Source: CAVOGJ01 sp963700865 (lineage in GTDB: Bacteria > Planctomycetota > Planctomycetia > Pirellulales > Pirellulaceae). From it: a stretch of 64,000 bases of DNA. The stretch spans positions 1,550,001-1,614,000 of the forward strand of contig CAVOZC010000018.1 in assembly GCA_963700865.1 (NCBI GenBank). The letters are read 5' to 3'. The notes under the pieces were generated by a model. It searched no databases and was not told the origin of the DNA. It saw nothing but the letters and a program-made list of their open reading frames with translations. Of this stretch, positions 17,677 to 25,680 are shown one piece after another. The position numbers and the translations under genes were made by a program. How positions within the stretch are numbered: the first letter of the stretch is position 1; each line of letters opens with the position of its first letter.

Positions 17677-20600
17677 ATGAGGTTCCCCTTGTTCAGTCAC
17701 GGCGTGCGGCATTTATTGGCCATCGGCCTGCTCTCGGTCGGATCACTGCTGGCGGTTGATTCCGCCTACGCTCAAACGGCCCGGCTGGCCACCTTCGAGG
17801 AAGCGGACCAGACCTATTTTGCGCTCAGCCTGACGCCCCAGGTCGATGCGCCTGCCCAGGTGCCGCGCACCATCGCCGTACTCATCGACACGTCGGCCAG
17901 CCAGGCGGGTCGCTTTCGCGAGGAGAGCCTGTCGGCACTGGTCGGTTTCTTGAATGGACTCGGATCCGAAGACCGGGTCCAGGTCTTTGCCGTGGACCTG
18001 GCTGCCGTTCCCTTGACGTCATCGTATGTCACTCCCAAATCCGCGGAGATAGAACAGGCCTTTAAGCAACTGCGGGCGCGATGCCCCTCGGTTCGACCGA
18101 TATGGAACGCGTCCTTCAGGCCGCCGTCGCCTCGCTCGCTGATGTCGACCCGGCGACCCGGCGGATCGTCTATATCGGCGACGGGATGAGCAAAGCCGAA
18201 TTGCTGGACCAGCGGGACTTTCGGACGCTCGTCGAATCCCTGGTCCATGATCGCATTTCCCTCACCAGCCTGGCGGTAGGCCCGCAATGCAATGTGGAAC
18301 TCCTCGCGACGCTCGCCAACCATACGGGCGGGAATGTCGTGATCCTTCAACCCAGTCTCTCCCCCCAGCAGGCGGGGGATCTGGTGGCCAAGTCGACTCG
18401 CGGAACCGTACTCTGGCCGGTGAACGTCCATCTTCCCGAGCAGATCTCCGAATGGTACCCGGCACTGTTCCCCCCACTGCGCACCGATCGAGACACCATC
18501 CTGGTGGGAACCATGCACCGGGAGCAGCGCCTGCCTTTGACGGTGGAATTCCAGATGGAAGGTCGCCCTGTCGATCAGGCTTGGACCGTGACGGTGGAAC
18601 CGTCCAACGTCGATTTTTCCTACCTCGCGAAGTTGACCGAGTTGTGCGCGGAAGGATTACGGGCTCACCATGCCCACGGCAGGGAGCGAGGCGCTGCGTG
18701 AGGTGCGACGCGTTCTTATTTCAGGCGCGGACAGTTTGAGCGAACTGGGCAGACGAGCTTTGATGGCTGGTGATTTGGATGGTGCCCAAACCCTGGCGGA
18801 TGCCGCCCTTGAGAACGATCCAGGAAATCCTCAGGCGGATGCGATTCGCGATGCGGTCCAGCGACGCTCGGACGCAGCGCCCCAGACCAGGTTCATGCAA
18901 TTTAATGGGACGGTCGACAATGGCGAGGTGGTGCTCGAGTCGCCCGCCAACGAACCGCTCTTTCTAGGCGGCGAAACGGTCATCACCGAAGCAACGCCGA
19001 CCATTTCCGGGTGCCGGTCGTGATCATGGACGGCGTGTTTGGTGATGCTCCACAAACGTTCTACGATGAAAACGGGCGGTTGCTTGATTCAGTGGAACAG
19101 CGGCGTCGCGCCCGCGAGGGGTTGCTACGGGTGGAGGTTCGCAACGGTATCGCCTCGGCAAGAGGTTTGATGAGCACCGACCCGGAAGGTGCTGTGAGCG
19201 AACTGAAATTGTTGCTCGAAACGGTCCGCGGCGCCGACGATGTGAGCGCGGATGTACGAGCCCAACTGGGCGACCAGGTCGAATCAGCCGTGCGGGCCGG
19301 ACTCCGCCAGGGACTGGAAAAGAGTCGCCGCGATGCTGAGATCGCCGAGAACCAGGCCCAGGCACGCGACCGCTTAAGAATCGCCAACGCGCTCGAACGT
19401 CGTGAATCGAGAATCAGCCAAATCCTCGAGCGATACAACGCGCTCGTCGATGAGGGACGATACTATGAGGCGGAGGAAGCCGCGTTTGAAGCCGAAAAAC
19501 TCGATCCGACCAATGTCGTGACGCAGGCCGCCATTTACGCGGCCCGCTACGACGGGCGGTTGAGCGAAATCGCTCGTATTGTGGATCTCGGCGAGCGCGG
19601 CGTCTGGACGGCACTCAACTCCGTCGACATCGCCAGTATTCCCTTTTCCGACGACCCTTCCCTGGTCTATCCGCCGGCGGAAGTGTGGGAAGAATTGACC
19701 ATCAAACGAGAAAAATACAAAGCGTTTGATCTCGCGAAGCCTGGAAGTGCGGAGGAAAAGATCTTTCGAGAACTCGATCGCGAGACCGATCTGGAATTCA
19801 TTGATATGACCCTTCGCGACGCGGTCGATGTGATCAAGGAAAAGCATAACAACATCAATATTGTGATCGATGAAGCGGCGCTCGAATTGGCCGGCATCGA
19901 CACCGAGACCACGATCAACCAGAGCATCAGCGGTATCACGTTGCGTTCCGCTTTGCGTCTGGTCCTCAAGGGTCTGGAACTCACCTACGTGGTGGATGAC
20001 GAAGTGCTCATGATCACCACGATCGAGGAAGCGGAAAATCAGCTTGTTACCAAAGTCTACCCGGTAGGTGATCTGGTGTTGCCGCTGCAGCTCACTGGTG
20101 GTGGGTTTGGCGGTGTCGGCGGCGTCGGCGGCGGGGCCTTGGGCGGAGCCTTGAACGGCGGTGGTCTCGGCGGCGGTGGTGGTGGCTTTGGCGGCGGTGG
20201 TGGTGGCTTTGGCGGCGGCGGATTGGGTGGTGGCGGCTTTGGCGGTGGCGGCGGCGGTTTCTTTGCGGTCGAAGACGACATTTCCAAGGCCGTTCCGGAT
20301 GACCACGCGGCGGGAAGCGGCCGTGAATCCACGGTGGCTCGTCCCACAGGCCAGGCCATCCGCCTGGAACCAACCGACACATCCGTCACGCAGGCTTGGC
20401 AAGACTATTTCCAAAGTCAGGCGGAATTGCCCGAGGATCAGCGAATCAGCGACGAAGACGTGCGGGCCACGGTCCTGCGGCAGGTTAACTCGAAACAGTT
20501 CGCTGAGAGCATCGCTCTGATCCAGGCGGCGTTGGCTAACGGATTCGCTCAACCCTGGATGTACGAGGCGTTGGGCCTCTCATTGCAGGCAATCGACGCA

Positions 20601-21821
20601 CCGCCCGCAGAATTGGAACGCGCCCTGATGTCGGCCGTCGACCTGGCCCAGAACTCGCAGGAAGTCTACTTCGTGGCCACCTACATGGCTCGCATCGGCC
20701 TGGAAGCAAGGGCCCTCACGTTGTTGGAACAAGTTGCCGAGGCCAATCCGGCTCGACCCGAACCCTACGCGGTCGCTTTGCAACTGGCCAAACGCATTGA
20801 CGACACCAAGGCCATTCGTTGGGCCTGCCTGGGCATCTGCCGGCACGAGTGGCCGGCCAGCCAACGGCATATCGCGGTCGACGGCCTGCGAACTGCCAAG
20901 GCGACGCTGATGGAGATGCAACGTGATGGTCTATCCGCGGAGGCGGCTGAATTCCGGCAACAACTGAATCAGGCACTCGTCCGCGATTGCCGCATCGACG
21001 TGCAATGGACCGGCGATGCCGACATCGACATCCTCGTGCAAGAACCGACTGGCGATATCTGCTGTTTGCGAAATCCACGTACCACCGCCGGCGGTGTGCT
21101 GATCGGTGATGCCTCGTCCGTTTCCGCCGGAAAGTCCGCCGAGGCCATTACGGAATCGTATGCCTGCCCCATCGGCTTCAGCGGGGAATACAAACTGCTC
21201 GTGCGACCGGTGTGGGGCAAAGTCGCCGCCGGAAAGGTCAACGTGAAAGTGGTGACCCACGCGGGCACGGAGGGCGAGGAAGTAATCGCGCGTTCCATCG
21301 AAGTCGGCGATGAACCGGCCATGGTCGTGTTCGAGTTGCACCAGGGTCGGCGGACCGAGCCGCTCGAGGAACAGATCGTCAAGAATGCGACCATCAAGCA
21401 AATCGCCGTCAATCGGGCCATCCTGGCACAACAGATCGAAACCGGTTCCCAGGATACGCTCCGCGACCTCGCCTTCGATCGGGCCGTCGCCGCAAACCTG
21501 GGTGTCTTCGTCCCGCGGCTGCGACCGGCCGTGGGATTCCGACCCGTCATCACGCCGCTGCCCGAAGGTTTGCAGTTGTCCGCACGGGCCGTCGTGACGG
21601 CGGATCGTCGCTATGTCCGTATCTCACCCCAACCGTCCTTTTCCGGTGTAACCCGCGTCGAAACCTTTAACTTTGTCACGGGCCAGGGAGACGTCCAGCC
21701 GAACCCGCCCGGCGGCGGCGGCACGGGCGGTGGCGTCGGAGGTGGTGTGGGCGGCGGTGGCATCGGTGGCGGGACCGGAGGCGGTGTCGGTGGTGGCGTC
21801 GGCGGTGCCGGTGGCTTCTGA
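17677..21821 (+). CDS. Large secreted VWA / STN-like / Gly-rich protein (three frameshifts)
   Basis: Four open frames join into one protein of about 1380 residues. It starts with a signal peptide ending DSAYAQ, then a von Willebrand A domain with the metal site TIAVLIDTSASQ and RIVYIGDGMSKAE. Frame breaks lie near 18075-18085, 18655-18672 and 19005-19020, and removing them reads straight through. The middle is coiled-coil and TPR-like (ARGLMSTDPEGAVSELKLLL). Around residues 700-800 is a secretin/TonB short N-terminal-like module (LEFIDMTLRDAVDVIKEKHN, INIVIDEAALELAGI, TLRSALRLVLKGLELTYVV). A glycine tract, a TPR-like region, a beta-rich region and a second C-terminal glycine tract follow. The start has GGAG 8 bases upstream. 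It may be a surface or envelope scaffold. Function is unknown. Confidence 0.75.
20095..20265 (+). repeat. Glycine-codon low-complexity tract inside VWA protein
   Basis: Repeated GGCGGTGGT-like codons encode about 55 residues of mostly Gly with Phe, Leu, Val or Ala interruptions. The reading frame is kept throughout. It lies between the STN-like module and the following TPR-like region and probably forms a flexible or sticky linker. Confidence 0.85.
21711..21819 (+). repeat. C-terminal glycine-codon tract of VWA protein
   Basis: The final 36 or so codons of the VWA protein are GGC/GGT-rich with GTC, ACG and ATC breaks, and end GAGGF. It is a second tract of the same style as the internal one. 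Glycine-rich tails are common on surface and adhesive proteins. Confidence 0.85.
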
Positions 21822-21878
21822 CGCAGGCCACTTCCCACTCCCGCGTTGCTGAAAAGCTCACGGGGATGCGCGCCGGCA

Positions 21879-21909
21879 CAAAAAAAGCCGTCCCAGATAG
21901 GGACGGCTT
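21879..21909 (-). terminator. Rho-independent terminator for the small gene at 22020
   Basis: There is a perfect 10-bp stem (AAGCCGTCCC / GGGACGGCTT) with an AGATA loop. On the minus strand the stem is followed by a run of seven T. It sits 110 bases beyond the stop of the minus-strand small gene, so it most likely ends that transcript. It could also act weakly on plus-strand transcripts from the VWA gene. Confidence 0.88.
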
Positions 21910-22019
21910 GGGATGGCGTTGCCCACGAATTGGAGCAACTCGCACCGCTCGGACAAGCGACGTGGCTCTCAAGACGCGGGCTCGGCATGCCGAATTCACC
22001 TCGCGCCCCGCAGCCGTGC

Positions 22020-22253
22020 TTACTCGCGGGGGCGAATCGCGCCCGTGAGTCCCGAGTAATCAATTCGGTCCTCTTCATGCCACAGCGGCTCGCCCAATTC
22101 GACGCGGCGACGCAGCAATTCGATTTTCTCCTGCGACCCAGCCGGCGCATCGGTCGGCACGAAGCTATCGCCACGCACGGGCACGAAGTCTTCGTCGTGA
22201 CCGTACTTGAGAATGGCTTCGAAAACGTTGTTCACTTTGTGTTGCGACTGCAT
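22020..22253 (-). CDS. Small conserved-looking protein of unknown function
   Basis: A 77-residue soluble protein starts at the ATG at 22253, with GGAG 12 bases upstream. A TTG at 22271 would add six residues. The sequence is charged and well composed (KVNNVFEAILKYGHDEDFVP, KIELLRRRVELGEPLWHEED), with no signal peptide or membrane segment. A strong intrinsic terminator lies downstream, so it is probably a real monocistronic gene. No domain is recognised. The motif ELGEPLWHEEDR followed by IDYSGLTG may be the conserved core. Confidence 0.65.
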   Translation of the reverse strand: MQSQHKVNNVFEAILKYGHDEDFVPVRGDSFVPTDAPAGSQEKIELLRRRVELGEPLWHEEDRIDYSGLTGAIRPRE

Positions 22254-22636
22254 ATCTAACCGAGACTCCAAAAAACAAAAAACCGATCAACAAACCATAG
22301 ACAAACGCGAAGGGCCTTGCTGCTGAAATGAGGCGCGTTCGATTCTCATCAATCGCCTCAGTGGGGACGGATATCACAAGTCGGTAAGGCCAGCCGGCCT
22401 TAAGGTGGGTTTTGCAACTAATGGGTTCACCGACCATCGTTCGTGTGCCGTCTCAGCAGTCCACGTATTATTTCGTATTGAGGGGTAAAGTCAATCATTT
22501 TGTCGTTTTTCGGCCATTTTGAGCGCCCTTTACGCTCAGCAAAGCGGGCGATTGCTCGTCTCACGGACTCCCGGCGATTTGGGTAAGCTGAAACGAGCAG
22601 CGAGTCGCTGCCAGCCAGAGTCCGCGGGAATCTGCC
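22254..22636. other. Intergenic region upstream of two divergent genes
   Basis: These 383 bases separate the small minus-strand gene and yjbQ. The stretch is locally AT-rich around 22466-22515 (TATTATTTCGTATTGAGG and a TTTTGTCGTTTTTCGG segment), so promoters are likely there. A short inverted repeat (GGCCAGCCGGCC) is at about 22387. No additional gene is supported. Confidence 0.4.
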
Positions 22637-23052
22637 ATGTGGCATCAATACGAGCTGGTTTTGCCGGCGAAAGCACGAGGCATGCATCTCATCACGAATG
22701 ACGTGATCCGGGCGGTGCCGGCGATGAGTGAGCTTCGCATCGGTCTGCTGCACGTCTTTCTGCTGCACACCTCGGCCTCGCTGTCCATCAACGAAAATGC
22801 CGATCCGGATGTCCCCAAGGACTTGGCGACGGCTATCGACCATCTGGTACCCGAGAATTTTCCCTATCTCCATACGATGGAAGGGCCCGACGACATGCCG
22901 GCGCATGTGAAATCGTCCCTCTTCGGCTGCTCGCTCACGATCCCGGTGCGCGACGGACAATTGCGCTCGGGACCTGGCAGGGAATCTACCTATGTGAGCA
23001 TCGTAATCGGGCAACCCGCCGACGGCTAATCTTGACGCTGCAAGGGGAGTGA
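22637..23052 (+). CDS. yjbQ: YjbQ family protein (UPF0047), frameshifted near the C-terminus
   Basis: About 138 residues after frame correction. Family signatures are clear: LLHTSASLSINENADPDVPK, YLHTMEGPDDMPAHVKSSLF and SLTIPVRDGQL. YjbQ proteins are small cytoplasmic enzymes reported to have secondary thiamine-phosphate synthase activity. The biological role is uncertain. As read, the C-terminus degenerates and stops at 23029. Adding one G at 22963 (TTGCGC to TTGGCGC) gives the standard ending LALGTWQGIYLCEHR, and the frame then runs to 23052. The extra tail after CEHR is partly repeat-derived, so the exact end is uncertain. The repeat array begins just downstream. Confidence 0.83.
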
Positions 23053-23097
23053 CGCGTCGTCGCGATGTCCGCGGTGGAGGCTTTCTCGGCGGATTCT

Positions 23098-24076
23098 GAA
23101 GGGAACCACGAAGGACACGAAGAGCGCGAAGGAAGTCGGATTCGGCGTCGCTCCCAGTTCCTCCCGGATGCCTGCATGTGGTCCTGGTTCGCATGGGCGT
23201 GTTGGGGAATGACGGGACGCTTCGTGCTCTTCGTGGTTTTTCCCCGGTCGGCGGTCGTTGTCACGTCGCCCCTTCTTCGCGATATCCGCGGTGCCGGCTT
23301 TTTCGGCAGTTCTGAAGGGAACCACGAAGGACACGAAGAGCGCGAAGGAACGTCGGATTCGGCGTCGCTCCCAGTTCCTCCCGGATGCCTGCACTTCATC
23401 CCGGTCACATGGGGAGCGTTGGCAAACGAGGGGACGCTTCGTGTGCTTCGTGCTCTTCGTGGTTTCTCCCCGGTTGGCGGTCGTTGTCACGTCGCCCCGT
23501 CACCCCTTCTTCGCGATGTCTTCCTTATCGGCTTTCTCGGCGGATTCTAAAGGGAACCACGAAGGACACGAAGAGCACGAAGGAAGTCGGATTCGGCGTG
23601 TACCGCAGTTCCTCCCCGATGTCTGCATGTGGTCCTGGTTCGCATGGGCGTGTTGGGGAATGACGGGACGCTTCGTGTGCTTCGTGCTCTTCGTGGTTTT
23701 TCCCCGGTCGGCGGTCGTTGTCACGTCGCCCCTTCTTCGCGGTATCCGCAGTGCCGGCTTTTTCGGCAGTTCTGAAGGGAACCACGAAGGACACGAAGAG
23801 CACGAAGGAAGTCGGATTCGGCGTCCACCGCAGTTCCTCCCCGATGTCTGCATGTGGTCCTGGTTCGCATGGGCGTGTTGGGGAATGACGGGACGCTTCG
23901 TGTGCTTCGTGCTCTTCGTGGTTTTTCCCCGGTCGGCGGTCGTTGTCACGTCGCCCCTTCTTCGCGATATCCGCGGTGCCGGCTTTTTCGGCAGTTCTGA
24001 AGGGAACCATGAAGGACACGAAGAGCGCGAAGAACGTCGGCTTCGGCGTCGCCCGCAGTTCCTCCCCGATGGCTAA
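23098..24076 (+). repeat. 225-bp tandem repeat array, left block (units 1-5)
   Basis: Units start with GAAGGGAACCACGAAGGACA at 23098, 23314, 23549, 23774 and 23999 (spacings 216, 235, 225, 225). Each unit carries a 9-nt micro-repeat on one strand (CACGAA plus three bases, three times). About 115 bases later it carries its near complement (TTCGTG plus three bases, two or three times), so each can fold into a long-looped hairpin. The 216-bp unit lacks one 9-mer. The last unit is cut at about 24076 by the GxxExxY gene segment. Both strands stay open through several units and give long spurious frames rich in HEGHEE or FVLFVV. Confidence 0.9.
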
Positions 24077-24108
24077 TCTCCGTCGCCGTGTACAGGCATG
24101 AGAGCGAA

Positions 24109-24480
24109 TCAAAGGACGAATCGTCGGACGCCATCTTTCAACATCTTGACGTTGAAGTTGATCAACAAGCCAATGCTCGCTTTAGCCAATTTCATGTAAG
24201 TCAACAGCTGCGCCTCATGGACCGTCGTCAGCTGCGAGACGCTCTTCAATTCGATGATCAGTTGTTCCTCGACGAACAAGTCAATTCGGTAACCGCAATC
24301 CAGTCGCAGGCCTTTGTACTCGACTGGCTGTGGATATTGTAGCTGGAATGACAGGCCTGTGAGCATCATCTCGCGAGCCAGGCACTGTTCGTAGGTCGAT
24401 TCCAACAAACCAGGACCGAGGGTCCGATGAACTTCGATGGCACACCCAATGACTCTGTTAGAGAGTTTATCAAATTCCAT
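24109..24480 (-). CDS. GxxExxY protein, PD-(D/E)XK nuclease superfamily
   Basis: This soluble protein is about 123 residues from the ATG at 24480, matching the usual family start (MEFDKLSNRVIGCAIEVHRT). An ATG at 24516 would add twelve basic residues. The naming motif is intact (GPGLLESTYEQCL). The nuclease-fold core follows: CGYRIDLFVEEQLIIELKSV, where the Asp and the E-x-K triad occupy PD-(D/E)XK catalytic positions. It ends with INFNVKMLKDGVRRFVL. Biochemical function of the family is not established. The gene sits inside the 225-bp repeat array, bracketed by 43-bp imperfect direct copies of repeat sequence, and has no neighbouring gene of its own. Confidence 0.85.
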   Translation of the reverse strand: MEFDKLSNRVIGCAIEVHRTLGPGLLESTYEQCLAREMMLTGLSFQLQYPQPVEYKGLRLDCGYRIDLFVEEQLIIELKSVSQLTTVHEAQLLTYMKLAKASIGLLINFNVKMLKDGVRRFVL

Positions 24481-24662
24481 CTCGCGATCTCTCTGCCATC
24501 GAGTTTTTCTTTGCATGTAGTCTTGATTCTAATCGTCCCATGCAGCGAGCCGCATGCCCAAACCGAGGATAATTCTAGCCAGATTACTGCCTGATATGTG
24601 GCCGCCAAGTTCTGCATTCGCTTGCGGTTATCACGCAGACTCCCGATTTGGAACGTAATGAC

Positions 24663-25670
24663 GAAGAATGTCGGGTTCGGGGTTGACCGCAGTTCCTCCC
24701 CGATGTCTGCATGTGGTCCCGGTCGCATGGGCGTGTTGGGGAATGACGGGACGCTTCGTGCTCTTCGTGGTTTTTCCCCGGTCGGCGGTCGTTGTCGCGT
24801 CGCCCCTTCTTCGCGATATCCGCGGTGCCGGCTTTTTCGGCAGTTCTGAAGGGAACCACGAAGGACACGAAGAGCACGAAGGAAGTCGGATTCGGCGTCC
24901 ACCGCAGTTACTCCCCGATTCCTTCAAATTGTTCCCAATCGCATGGGCGTGTTGGGGAATGACGGGATGCTTCGTGTGCTTCGTGCTCTTCGTGGTTTTT
25001 CCCCGGTCGGCGGTCGTTGTCACGTCGCCCCTTCTTCGCGGTATCCGCGGTGCCGGCTTTCTCGGCAGTTCTGAAGGGAACCACGAAGGACACGAAGAGC
25101 GCGAAGAACGTCGGATTCGGCGTCCACCGCAGTTACTCCCCGATTCCTTCAAATTGTTCCCAATCGCATGGGCGTGTTGGGGAATGACGGGACGCTTCGT
25201 GTGCTTCGTGCTCTTCGTGGTTTTTCCCCGGTCGGCGGTCGTTGTCACGTCGCCCCTTCTTCGCGGTATCCGCGGTGCCGGCTTTTTCGGCAGTTCTGAA
25301 GGGAACCACGAAGGACACGAAGAGCGCGAAGAACGTCGGATTCGGCGTCCACCGCAGTTCCTCCCCGATGTCTGCATGTGGTCCCGGTCGCATGGGCGTG
25401 TTGGGGAATGACGGGACGCTTCGTGTGCTTCGTGGTTTCTCCCCGGTCGGCGGTCGTTGTCACGTCGCCCCTTCTTGGCGGTATCCGCAGTGCCGGCTTT
25501 TTCGGCAGTTCTGAAGGGAACCACGAAGGACACGAAGAGCGCGAAGGAAGTCGGGTTCGGCGTCCACCGCAGTTCCTCCCCGATGTCTGCATGTGGTCCT
25601 GGTTCGCATGGGCGTGTTGGGGAATGACGGGACGCTTCGTGCTCTATTTTCCGTTGGCGGGTGCTGACGA
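24663..25670 (+). repeat. 225-bp tandem repeat array, right block (units 5b-9)
   Basis: The array resumes at 24663 in the middle of a unit. Full units start at 24848, 25073, 25298 and 25513 (spacings 225, 225, 215). The 215-bp unit has one 9-mer fewer in its TTCGTG block. The last unit runs into the 3' end of the TolC-like gene, whose stop is at 25681. Unit-to-unit identity is high, suggesting recent expansion or gene conversion. Confidence 0.9.
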
Positions 25671-25680
25671 TAGCGGCCGC

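Noticed and set aside
22165..22437. Small minus-strand frame with a hydrophobic stretch
   Set aside because: It overlaps the better supported 77-residue gene in another frame and has no ribosome binding site.
22427..23194. 255-residue minus-strand frame over yjbQ
   Set aside because: yjbQ on the plus strand has strong family motifs. The minus frame is Arg-rich shadow sequence running into the repeat array.
23258..24076. 272-residue plus-strand frame with HEGHEE repeats, and similar frames on both strands
   Set aside because: It arises from a repeat whose period is a multiple of three. It is open on both strands, lacks a ribosome binding site and spans only repeat DNA.
23098..25670. Possible CRISPR array
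   Set aside because: Units are about 225 bp and near-identical throughout. There are no short repeats separated by unique spacers and no cas genes.
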